Notes: generated from the sequence alone by a model not told the origin. DNA of 5,465 bases from Actinomycetota bacterium (GCA_016213595.1 JACRAA010000274.1:1-5465), one strand, 5' to 3'. Positions 1 to 5,464 are shown, counted from the stretch's first letter. Numbers and translations: made by a program.

Positions 1-531
1 CGTCGCGACCTGGGTCTCGCGGCCCACGGCGTCGTTGACCCACAGCGCCATCTCCCCGGCTGTGGGCAGGTTGGCACCGTCGACCTGCAGCTCGGTGCCC
101 CAGGCCTTCGTGATGAACGCCACCTGTACAGCCGCCTTCGACCCGGCGCCCGGCGTCGCCGTGACCTTGGCTGCGGCGACAGGAGCAGGGGTACGGCCGA
201 GGGTCATCCCCAGCGCCGTACCGGCACCGAGCATCGCGACGCCCAGCACGACCGCCGCGACAGCCATGAGGACGCGTGACCGGCGGCGCCGGGCCCGTAC
301 CAGCTCCAGCACCGGCTGCGGGGACGGCTCGCCCAGCGCCGAGGGCTGCGTCAGAGCCTCGGGGCTCGCGAGGTCGAGCAGGCGCGGGATGCCGCTCACC
401 TGTGCCAGCTCCCGCTGGCAGGTGGTGCACTCCCGCACGTGGGCCGCGAAGGCGGCGTGGTCGTCATCGTTGAGCCCGCCGAGCACATACGCGCCCATGA
501 GCACCTGCAGCTCGTCGTGGCCGGCGGTCAT
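1..531 (-). CDS. Membrane anti-sigma factor with zinc-finger (HxxxCxxC) domain, 3' end outside the window
   Basis: This is the partner of the upstream ECF sigma factor: such proteins hold the sigma at the membrane until a signal releases it. The frame is open from the ATG at 531 to the window edge, giving 177 residues with no stop. Residues 1-45 form the sigma-binding domain with the zinc motif H31-x3-C35-x2-C38 (HVRECTTC). A basic stretch (RARRRRSR, about 79-86) precedes one membrane segment at about 87-111, which suggests a cytoplasmic N-terminus. The visible extracytoplasmic part (115-177, with W-G-T-E-L-Q-V and ALWVND) resembles the C-terminal sensor domain of RskA/RslA-type anti-sigma factors. 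The ATG overlaps by 4 nt (ATGA) the stop that a full-length sigma gene would use. It also has its own Shine-Dalgarno GGGAG at 539-543, seven bases upstream. Translational coupling is inferred. Confidence 0.9.
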   Translation of the reverse strand, partial: MTAGHDELQVLMGAYVLGGLNDDDHAAFAAHVRECTTCQRELAQVSGIPRLLDLASPEALTQPSALGEPSPQPVLELVRARRRRSRVLMAVAAVVLGVAMLGAGTALGMTLGRTPAPVAAAKVTATPGAGSKAAVQVAFITKAWGTELQVDGANLPTAGEMALWVNDAVGRETQVAT

Positions 532-581
532 CGCCTGACTCCCATCTCGTCGAGGATCACGCGCAGCTGTCGCAGCGCCTA
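528..581 (-). pseudogene. In-frame amber codon and orphaned C-terminal tail of the sigma factor gene
   Basis: TAG at 581-579 interrupts the sigma frame. The following 16 codons read A-L-R-Q-L-R-V-I-L-D-E-M-G-V-R-R and stop at TGA (530-528), which overlaps the anti-sigma ATG as ATGA. This tail looks like a normal ECF C-terminus, and the expected codon at the stop is TAC/TAT (Tyr), one base from TAG. With the amber read as an amino acid the protein would be 167 residues, a usual size for the family. Explanations are a recent nonsense mutation, a sequencing or assembly error, or suppression/readthrough. The sequence alone cannot separate them. Confidence 0.85.
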
Positions 582-1031
582 GAACGCGCGGGACTTCACC
601 GTGCCCTCGGGCACCCCGAGCCTGGCGGCGGCGTCCGTGATGCTCATCCGCTGCACGTGGAGCAGCCGTACGATCGCGACGTGGTCGGCGGAGAGCCGGG
701 CCAGCGCCTGGTCGATGAGCAGGGCATCCAGCGCACGGTCGACCTCGTCGGAGTCGAACGGGCGGTCGACGAGGTTCTCGTCCACCGACGTGACCTCCTT
801 CGGCCGCCGCGACGCGGCCCGGTAGCGGTCCACGAGCACGTTGCGCGTGGTCTGGGCAAGATACGCCGCCATGTTGTCGTTCTTCGGCGCCGCCCGCCAC
901 ACCTTGAGGATGACCTCCTGCACGACGTCCTCCGCAGCCGCCGCGTCGTGCGTGCCGCGGAACGCCATCCGGCGCACCATCGAGGAGTAGTCGCGGTAGA
1001 TGGCCGTCACCGCGTCATCGTCGAGCGGCAT
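579..1031 (-). CDS. ECF (extracytoplasmic function) RNA polymerase sigma factor, truncated by an in-frame TAG
   Basis: A group 4 sigma factor that would direct RNA polymerase to a small regulon; 150 residues as read. Region 2 spans about 8-77. It contains A-E-D-V-V-Q-E at 33-39 with V-W-R at 44-46, and region 2.4 (MAAYLAQTTRNVLVDRYR) at 54-71. Region 4 spans about 97-150, with the helix-turn-helix S-I-T-D-A-A-A-R-L-G-V-P-E-G-T-V-K-S-R. Homologues continue SR-x-(F/Y)-Y-A-L-R, but here F150 is followed by TAG. The ATG at 1031 is chosen because AGGAGG lies six bases upstream (1038-1043) and similarity to the family begins there; a longer frame from the TTG at 1136 would start inside the promoter. 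The anti-sigma gene follows, and the divergent promoter suggests autoregulation. HxxxCxxC-paired mycobacterial SigL/SigK are the nearest types I can name. The family call is secure. Whether the product is active is not. Confidence 0.9.
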   Translation of the reverse strand: MPLDDDAVTAIYRDYSSMVRRMAFRGTHDAAAAEDVVQEVILKVWRAAPKNDNMAAYLAQTTRNVLVDRYRAASRRPKEVTSVDENLVDRPFDSDEVDRALDALLIDQALARLSADHVAIVRLLHVQRMSITDAAARLGVPEGTVKSRAF

Positions 1032-1063
1032 CCCGTCCCTCCTCCTCGACCAGGCACCGGCAC

Positions 1064-1080
1064 GCCCCTGCGCCAGGGGC
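1064..1080 (-). other. Hairpin in the sigma gene leader
   Basis: GCCCCTG-CGC-CAGGGGC forms a perfect 7-bp GC-rich stem with a 3-nt loop. It sits between the predicted sigma transcription start (near 1092, inferred from the -10 element) and the Shine-Dalgarno sequence at 1038-1046. No U-tract follows on the minus strand, so it is not an obvious attenuator. A role in leader stability or in keeping the ribosome site free is possible but unproven. Confidence 0.45.
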
Positions 1081-1098
1081 CTTGGCCTGTCGGGATGT

Positions 1099-1126
1099 AC
1101 AACGCCGGCCAGGCAGGAAATGTTCA
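1099..1126 (-). promoter_or_regulatory. Putative ECF-type promoter of the sigma/anti-sigma operon
   Basis: On the minus strand TGAACA (1126-1121) is followed after 16 bp by CGTTGT (1104-1099). The -10 lies in GGCCGGCGTT (1110-1101). The layout mirrors the plus-strand promoter of the lipoprotein gene. TGAAC-type -35 with CGT-type -10 elements are typical of ECF sigma factors. That this sigma recognises its own promoter is an inference from position and symmetry. The predicted leader is about 60 nt. Confidence 0.65.
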
Positions 1127-1133
1127 GCTGAAC
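1122..1133. repeat. 12-bp palindrome carrying both -35 elements
   Basis: GTTCAGCTGAAC is a perfect palindrome centred at 1127.5. Each half contributes the TGAAC of one of two divergent -35 elements, leaving only 2 bp (GC) between the two hexamers. The -10 hexamers at 1099-1104 and 1151-1156 are exactly equidistant from this centre. The flanking inverted decamers at 1101-1110 and 1145-1154 match at 9 of 10 bases. Confidence 0.85.
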
Positions 1134-1156
1134 CAATGAGGACCGGCCCGCGTTCC
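1129..1156 (+). promoter_or_regulatory. Putative ECF-type promoter of the secreted lipoprotein gene
   Basis: TGAACC (1129-1134), a 16-bp spacer, then CGTTCC (1151-1156), with the -10 inside GGCCCGCGTT (1145-1154). Spacing and extended -10 are the same as in the opposing promoter. A start near 1163 would give a leader of about 36 nt before the ATG at 1199. Recognition by the adjacent sigma factor is inferred. Confidence 0.7.
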
Positions 1157-1198
1157 TTCAGGTATCCGGCTCGCCCGAGCCGCCAGAAGGAGGGCAGC

Positions 1199-1768
1199 AT
1201 GTCCCACCCGATCACACGGCGTATCAGTCGCCGCGCTCTCGCGACCATCGCGGCCGCGGCAAGCCTCGGCCTCGTGGCCGCCTGCTCCTCGACCACCGCA
1301 ACACCCGGCGGCTCGGCGAGCACCGGGGGCAACGCCACAAGCGCCTCCAGCGCCCCCAGCACAGCCATGAGCTCGGCAGCGAGCTCAGCCGCGAGCAGCG
1401 GCTCGGCAGCGGCCATGGTCACCGAGCTCAAGACCGCCACGACCTCGCTCGGCACCATCGTCGTCGATGGCAAGGGCATGGTCCTGTACATGTACACGAA
1501 GGACACCCAGGGCACCCAGATGAGCGCCTGCACGGGTGGCTGCCTCGCGGCCTGGCCCCTGGCCATGGCCACCTCGACGCCGACACTCACGGGAGTCACC
1601 GGCACGGTGACGATGATCCCCACGGCGAGCGGCGGCAAGCAGCTGGCCCTCAACGGCTGGCCGCTGTACTACTACGCCAAGGACAAGGCCGCCGGCGACA
1701 CCCTCGGACAGGGCGTCGGGTCGGTCTGGTACGTGCTCGACGCGTCCGGCACCCCGAAGAAGGCCTAG
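1199..1768 (+). CDS. Secreted lipoprotein with COG4315-type repeats
   Basis: A 189-residue envelope lipoprotein of the COG4315 / Lipoprotein_15 'secreted repeat' family, whose biochemical role is not established. The signal peptide (1-28) has arginine pairs at 7-8 and 11-12 (S-R-R-A-L-A, Tat-like) and a lipobox V-A-A-C with C29 as the lipid-modified residue. A low-complexity Ser/Ala/Thr/Gly linker (30-72) spaces the domain from the membrane. Two related repeats follow. The first (about 83-124) holds L-Y-M-Y-T-K-D-T and the pair C111-x3-C115 before A-A-W-P. The second (about 147-184) holds N-G-W-P-L-Y-Y-Y-A-K-D-K and the G-D-T-x-G-Q-G-V-G-x-V-W-Y signature. The start is fixed by AAGGAGGG at 1187-1194. 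It is transcribed divergently from the sigma/anti-sigma pair, a known association for this family, so it is probably a main target of that sigma factor. Confidence 0.92.
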   Translation: MSHPITRRISRRALATIAAAASLGLVAACSSTTATPGGSASTGGNATSASSAPSTAMSSAASSAASSGSAAAMVTELKTATTSLGTIVVDGKGMVLYMYTKDTQGTQMSACTGGCLAAWPLAMATSTPTLTGVTGTVTMIPTASGGKQLALNGWPLYYYAKDKAAGDTLGQGVGSVWYVLDASGTPKKA

Positions 1769-1800
1769 TCGCACCACGCCGGACAGGGCCGGACAGCCGT

Positions 1801-1837
1801 GAGGCGTACCCGGTGCACCTCGCACCGAGTACGCCTC
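1801..1837. terminator. Bidirectional terminator-like hairpin between convergent genes
   Basis: GAGGCGTAC (1801-1809) pairs with GTACGCCTC (1829-1837), and CGGTGC (1811-1816) pairs with GCACCG (1822-1827). A single C/A mismatch separates the two stem parts, and the loop is 5 nt. The 15 paired bases lie between the lipoprotein stop (1768) and the amidase stop (1848) and could serve both transcripts. No clear T-run follows on either strand, as is common in high-GC actinobacteria. Confidence 0.75.
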
Positions 1838-1847
1838 CGAGCCGGCG

Positions 1848-4460
1848 TCAGGACACGTAGCCCTGGATGTCGGCGATGAGCTGCACACTGCCGCCGCTCG
1901 ACGCGTTGTGCAGAACCACCGCACCGTCCGCACCGACCGGGACGACCACCTGGTTCGGCGCCGTCGTACCGGCGACGTAGTTGAGGTTCGACGTACCCGG
2001 CCAGGACGTACCGCTGGGGTAGGCGGACACGTAGCCAGCCGTGCTGCAGTCCGTCACGGTCACGTTGAGGACGACGGCTGTGACCCCGGTCGTGGGTACG
2101 CCACCGCGCCCCGTGACCTGGAGCGTGACGTCCTGGTAGGCCGGGATCGGCCCGAACCGGCCGTTGCCGAGCCTCGTGTCAAGGACCCGTACGGGCAGGT
2201 CGGCCGCATGGAACGAGCCGGTGGTCCCGCTACCCGTGACGTAGCCCATGACGTCGGCCACGACGTCCGCCGGTGCTCCGGAGCCGTTCAGGATCGACAC
2301 CTTCCCGCCTGTACCGACCTTGACCAGTGACAGGTTCGCCGTCGTCTGGCCGGCGACGAAGTTGACGTTCGAGACTCCCGGGAAGCCCACGCCGGCGGGG
2401 TACGCCGCGAGGTAGCCCGGCATCGGCGCGCCCGCGACCGTGAGGTTGAGCAGGACGGCCACGGCATCGGCCGGAACCACCCCTCCGGTGACCTGGAGCG
2501 AGATGGCGCCGCCCGCGGGGACCGCGCTCGAGGCGCCGAGCCCGATCCTCGTGTCCAGGAGCCGGGCGGGAGCCACGCTGACCGTGCCGCCACCCGCCGT
2601 CGGCGCGCCGGTCGCGTAGTAGCCGCCCAGGTCCACGACGAGGTCCACCGGGCTTACCGCGCTGTTGAAGAGCGAGACCGTACCGTCCGCGCCGACCTTC
2701 ACGGTGACGAGGTTCGGTACCGTCTGGCCGGCGACGAAGTTGAGGTTCGACACGACCGGCACCGTTCCACCCGTGGGCCACACGGTGACGAAGCCACTGC
2801 CCCGCGTGTTCGTGACCGTCACGTTGAGGGAGACCGCCGACGGGTTCGCCGGCACACCGTGGGATCCCGCGATCTTCAGCGTGACCGCGCTCTGCGCCGG
2901 CACGGACTGGGCGGTACGCGTGTCGAGCAGGCGGACAGGGGTCACCGCGACGAAGTGGCTCGCGTCGGCGAAGGTCGTCGTGGGCGTCGGGACCGGCAGG
3001 TCGCCGCCCTGGAACGTCGCCCTGTTGTCGCCGGCGGACACGGTGAACTGGCTCGACGTCGGCCAGCCGTAGGCACCGGTCGGGCCTCCGTACGACTGGT
3101 AGAGGTTGTTCAGAGCCGACCCCAGCCAGAACACCTGGCCATCGGGTCGCTGGTAGGCGGCGCCGTTCTCGAACGTCACGACGCTTCCCCCGGCGAGGGG
3201 GTGCTCGACCTCATGGACCCCTCCGAGCGTGCCGGAGTCCCCGCCCATGCTCACCCACAGGTTGTACAGCGCGGTCCGGGTGCCGATGAGGCCCGTCGAG
3301 GTGTTCCGCAGCTCCTGGATGCGGGAGTACAGGTTGGTGCCCGGGCAGTCCGTCTGCATGACGTCGCGGTGACCGAACATCACGGGGATGGCCGCACCGA
3401 CGAGCGTCGTCCAGCCGTTGGGGACCCGGTAGCTGTTCCCGAGCTTCCACGCCAGCAGCGCCTCAGCGGCGTTCATCGACGCCGTGGTCGGGTTGATCAG
3501 GTTCGAGTCCATCATGAACGAGACGCCGACGGTGTCCGTGTTCCACGAGGTCGCGTGGGCGCCGTGGACGGGGAGGGTGATGCCGCCGTACCGGCCCTCG
3601 AAGATCTGCCCGTACATGTCGACGAGGAAGTTGTAGCCGATGTCGCACCAGCCGTTGGCCTGCACGTGGTACGCGTAGATGCCCCGCACGATCGAGGCCG
3701 ACTGGCTGGGGGTGTACGAGTTGCTGCCCGCCGTGTGGTGGATCACAGCGCCCATCACCGTCGAGTCGATTCTCGGGGTCAGGCAGCCGGAGCCGTTGTA
3801 GCCGCGCAGTGACTCGTCTGCCCCCCAGCCCGCGCGAGAGATGATCCCCGGCTGGGCGACGCCGCCGAGGGCTGTGCTCTGTACGGAGCTCTTGGCCAGC
3901 GACGAGTCCGCTGCGACCGTCGGCGAGGTGACGGTCGTGGCCGCAAGTGAGGTGACCGAGGAACCTGCTCCGCCGATCGCACGCAGCTCCACGCTCGTGG
4001 AGTCCCCCACGTACAGCGGCTCAGTGGCGCTGAGGGACCTGCCCTCCTTCTCGGTGGCGGGGTCGAGCTGGGACCAGGCGGACCAGGCGCCGCCCGTGAG
4101 TGTCCTGGCCTGGAACGTCACTGAGCCGGTGGTGGATGCCCACGTGGCGCCGACGAGCTGGAACGTGGAGAGGTTCTTCGGGGAGACCGTGGCGAGGACG
4201 GACTCGCCTGCGGGCAGCCCCTCCTGTACGGCGGTGCTGGACACCTTGACGTCCGCCGGGATGCTCGTGACGGTGGGCGTCACGGCCGGGCGGGCGGCGG
4301 GTGCGGGTGCGGCCGGCACCGGGGCAGCCGGTACGGGAGCCGCCGGTACGGGAGCTGCCGGGACTGTGTCGCCGGAGGCCAGCGCCATCGGCGCCGGAGC
4401 TGCGAGGAGAAGGCTGATCGCGACGACCAGGCCGGCGCGTCGGAGGGCAGGAGCAGTCAT
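1848..4460 (-). CDS. Secreted N-acetylmuramoyl-L-alanine amidase (PGRP/Amidase_2) with LGFP and C-terminal LDTR repeats
   Basis: An 870-residue zinc amidase that should cut the bond between muramic acid and L-alanine in peptidoglycan, outside the cell. Order of parts: Sec signal peptide (1-28, A-L-A before the cut); Pro/Ala linker with four V-P-A-A-P units (33-52); a beta-rich domain common before actinobacterial PGRP domains (about 85-165, G-A-W-S-A-W); the PGRP catalytic domain (about 204-380); LGFP-type wall-binding repeats (about 397-488, G-G-P-T-G-A-Y-G-W-P-T-S); and three repeats of about 124 residues (503-869). Predicted zinc ligands are H241 (I-H-H-T-A-G), H364 (G-H-R-D) and C372 (D-C-P-G), the T7-lysozyme pattern with the same 8-residue H-to-C spacing. 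Y276 (G-Y-N-F) is also in place. C226 and C272 may form a disulfide. GGAAGG at 4469-4474 supports the start. All ligands are present, so activity is likely. Confidence 0.95.
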   Translation of the reverse strand: MTAPALRRAGLVVAISLLLAAPAPMALASGDTVPAAPVPAAPVPAAPVPAAPAPAARPAVTPTVTSIPADVKVSSTAVQEGLPAGESVLATVSPKNLSTFQLVGATWASTTGSVTFQARTLTGGAWSAWSQLDPATEKEGRSLSATEPLYVGDSTSVELRAIGGAGSSVTSLAATTVTSPTVAADSSLAKSSVQSTALGGVAQPGIISRAGWGADESLRGYNGSGCLTPRIDSTVMGAVIHHTAGSNSYTPSQSASIVRGIYAYHVQANGWCDIGYNFLVDMYGQIFEGRYGGITLPVHGAHATSWNTDTVGVSFMMDSNLINPTTASMNAAEALLAWKLGNSYRVPNGWTTLVGAAIPVMFGHRDVMQTDCPGTNLYSRIQELRNTSTGLIGTRTALYNLWVSMGGDSGTLGGVHEVEHPLAGGSVVTFENGAAYQRPDGQVFWLGSALNNLYQSYGGPTGAYGWPTSSQFTVSAGDNRATFQGGDLPVPTPTTTFADASHFVAVTPVRLLDTRTAQSVPAQSAVTLKIAGSHGVPANPSAVSLNVTVTNTRGSGFVTVWPTGGTVPVVSNLNFVAGQTVPNLVTVKVGADGTVSLFNSAVSPVDLVVDLGGYYATGAPTAGGGTVSVAPARLLDTRIGLGASSAVPAGGAISLQVTGGVVPADAVAVLLNLTVAGAPMPGYLAAYPAGVGFPGVSNVNFVAGQTTANLSLVKVGTGGKVSILNGSGAPADVVADVMGYVTGSGTTGSFHAADLPVRVLDTRLGNGRFGPIPAYQDVTLQVTGRGGVPTTGVTAVVLNVTVTDCSTAGYVSAYPSGTSWPGTSNLNYVAGTTAPNQVVVPVGADGAVVLHNASSGGSVQLIADIQGYVS
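1854..2954 (-). repeat. Three tandem LDTR-type protein repeats in the amidase C-terminus
   Basis: Three diverged copies cover residues 503-615, 628-742 and 751-869. Each opens with (L/V)LDTR (511-515, 634-638, 759-763), has a V-x-L-N-(V/L)-T-V strand, then S-N-(L/V)-N-(F/Y)-V-A-G-x-T (571, 697, 824). Each closes with D-(L/V/I)-x-G-Y (609-614, 736-740, 864-868). The period is 123-127 residues. The same unit recurs in secreted actinobacterial proteins and is probably a beta-rich wall- or surface-binding module; I do not know a firm function for it. Confidence 0.85.
4305..4364 (-). repeat. 15-bp tandem repeat encoding V-P-A-A-P, four copies
   Basis: Residues 33-52 of the amidase are four exact V-P-A-A-P pentapeptides, followed by a degenerate A-P-A-A-R. 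The DNA copies differ mainly at third codon positions, so the repeat is not brand new. It makes a stiff extended spacer just after the signal peptide. Confidence 0.8.
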
Positions 4461-4549
4461 CTGGAGAACCTTCCGTCATCACGCAGGCGTTCAGAAGGGG
4501 TGGCGCGTACCGGCGTGCATGCTCAGCCTGGGGGACTCGGCGAGGACGC

Positions 4550-4577
4550 GCAACCTTTGCCCTCGACCTCTGGTTCA
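4550..4577 (-). promoter_or_regulatory. Possible ECF-type promoter upstream of the amidase
   Basis: On the minus strand TGAACC (4577-4572) is followed after 16 bp by GGTTGC (4555-4550). The -35 is identical to that of the lipoprotein promoter and the spacing is the same. However, the -10 shares only GTT in positions 2-4 and the GGCC(C/G)GC extension is missing. The implied leader is about 80 nt. This is a weak single-site match. Confidence 0.3.
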
Positions 4578-4652
4578 CGGTTCGGACAAGGCCATTCACC
4601 ATGAGACGCCCGGCCTGCACCGTTCAGAGGAGGGGGCCCAGGTGGCCTGGTT

Positions 4653-4670
4653 GGACTCGCCGCTGAGTCC
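4653..4670. promoter_or_regulatory. Inverted repeat upstream of the PEBP gene, possible operator
   Basis: GGACTC-N6-GAGTCC is a perfect inverted repeat 38 bp before the PEBP start. It overlaps TTGGAC (4651-4656) and abuts TAGGCT (4671-4676), which look like -35 and -10 elements but are only 14 bp apart. It could be a repressor site or simply chance; no regulator is encoded next to it. Confidence 0.3.
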
Positions 4671-4707
4671 TAGGCTGTCCGATATCTCAACGGCGAGGAG
4701 GCTTTCC

Positions 4708-5169
4708 ATGGAGCTGACGAGCTCAGCAGTCCCTGACGGATCGACACTCGACAAGCGCCACATCGAGCCCGGGATCGGCGGCCAGAACATCAGTCCGGAC
4801 CTTTCCTGGACGCCAGGACCTGAAGGTACGCAGTCGTACGGCATCACCTGCTTCGACCCTGACGCGCCTACCGGGTCGGGCTGGTGGCACTGGCTGGTCA
4901 CGGACATCCCGGCCACCGTGACGAGCATCCCGGAGGGAGGCCCGCTGCCCGACGGTGCCCGCACGTGGAACAACGACTACGCCTACCCCGGCTGGGGTGG
5001 GCCGTGGCCGCCCCCAGGTCCGGCACACCACTACGTGTTCACCGTGCACGCGCTCAACACGGCCAGGCTCGAGGCGGGCGACGACACGCCACCGGCAATG
5101 GTCCGTCTCCTCATGCACTTCGCCGAGATCGGGTCCGCGTCCGTAACCGGTCTGTACGGCACGAGCTGA
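4708..5169 (+). CDS. YbhB/YbcL-family phosphatidylethanolamine-binding-like (PEBP) protein
   Basis: A 153-residue protein of the PEBP family, called 'Raf kinase inhibitor-like' in bacteria; the family has a small anion-binding pocket and its bacterial role is unclear. No signal peptide is visible, so it should be cytoplasmic. The first conserved region reads D50-P-D-A-P followed by W-W-H61-W. The second reads G97-G-P-W-P-P-P-G-P-A-H107-H-Y with F-T-V-H-A-L after it. The N-terminal N-I-S-P-D-L-S-W and the A-R-T-W-N-N-D-Y stretch also fit, and the length is normal. The ATG at 4708 is preceded by GAGGAGG (4695-4701) six bases upstream. The frame is open far upstream to 3841, but that part is antisense to the amidase and has no family similarity. 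It is divergent from the amidase with 247 bp between them. Confidence 0.95.
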   Translation: MELTSSAVPDGSTLDKRHIEPGIGGQNISPDLSWTPGPEGTQSYGITCFDPDAPTGSGWWHWLVTDIPATVTSIPEGGPLPDGARTWNNDYAYPGWGGPWPPPGPAHHYVFTVHALNTARLEAGDDTPPAMVRLLMHFAEIGSASVTGLYGTS

Positions 5170-5184
5170 CAGCCCACCAGTCGT

Positions 5185-5199
5185 TGAGCGCGGCGCTCA
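5185..5199. terminator. Hairpin between convergent genes, probable terminator
   Basis: TGAGCG-CGG-CGCTCA makes a 6-bp stem with a 3-nt loop, 16 bases after the PEBP stop. It is nested within a second pairing, CCCACCA (5173-5179) with TGGTGGG (5211-5217). No T-run is seen. The position between two convergent stops (5169 and 5243) supports a shared terminator. Confidence 0.5.
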
Positions 5200-5242
5200 T
5201 TCCCGCGGCTTGGTGGGGTGTGGAGGCACCGCGCACCCCTGG

Positions 5243-5464
5243 TCAGGCCGTCAGCTCGACGGCCCTGTGCAGGACGGCCAGGACGGAGCGTGTCCGCCGC
5301 TGCAGCGGGCCGTCCACGCCGCCGCGAGCGGCGATGGCGAGCGCAGCCGCGGCGCGCCCGTAGTCCCGGCTCTCCATTGCGTCGAACGTGGCCATGTCGG
5401 CGAGCATGGGCGTCAGCGACTCCTTCTCCGGGTCGCTGAGCGCCGCGAACACCGGCTGCCAGTG
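5243..5464 (-). CDS. Unrecognised protein, C-terminal end only
   Basis: The frame enters from the right edge and stops with TGA at 5245-5243, giving 73 visible residues. They read as two or three amphipathic helices, with an Ala-rich stretch (Y-G-R-A-A-A-A-L-A-I-A-A-R) and a basic R-R-T-R before the last helix. There is no membrane segment or known motif. An in-frame GTG at 5452 exists, but it has no Shine-Dalgarno sequence and the frame is open beyond it, so it is probably internal. Codon use fits the neighbouring genes, which supports real coding. I cannot assign a family. Confidence 0.6.
   Translation of the reverse strand, partial: HWQPVFAALSDPEKESLTPMLADMATFDAMESRDYGRAAAALAIAARGGVDGPLQRRTRSVLAVLHRAVELTA

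Noticed and set aside
35..538. Long plus-strand open frame at the left end
   Set aside because: It is antisense to the anti-sigma gene, whose minus-strand frame has a clear zinc motif and membrane segment. The plus-strand protein is low complexity with no recognisable motif.
1032..1136. N-terminal extension of the sigma factor from the TTG at 1136
   Set aside because: It would begin inside the -35 region, upstream of the predicted transcript start. It has no similarity to sigma factors, whereas the ATG at 1031 has a strong Shine-Dalgarno.
1082..1198. Longer start for the lipoprotein upstream of 1199
   Set aside because: The added 39 residues come from promoter DNA and would bury the signal peptide. 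AAGGAGGG sits just before the ATG at 1199.
2859..3812. Plus-strand open frame of 317 codons
   Set aside because: It is antisense to the amidase catalytic region. It is rich in Arg, Val and Gly with no motif, as expected for a GC-rich shadow frame.
4466..4493. TGAACG on the minus strand (4493-4488) as an amidase -35 element
   Set aside because: With 16-bp spacing its -10 would fall on the amidase Shine-Dalgarno, leaving no room for a leader, and AGGTTC is a poor match.
4599..4626. TGAACG on the minus strand (4626-4621) as another promoter
   Set aside because: The sequence at the -10 position (TCATGG) does not resemble CGTT.
3841..4707. Upstream extension of the PEBP frame on the plus strand
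   Set aside because: Most of it is antisense to the amidase N-terminus. PEBP similarity and a Shine-Dalgarno sequence both place the start at 4708.
5243..5452. A complete small gene starting at the GTG at 5452
   Set aside because: The frame stays open to the window edge with ordinary codons and there is no ribosome site before the GTG, so it is more likely the end of a longer gene.
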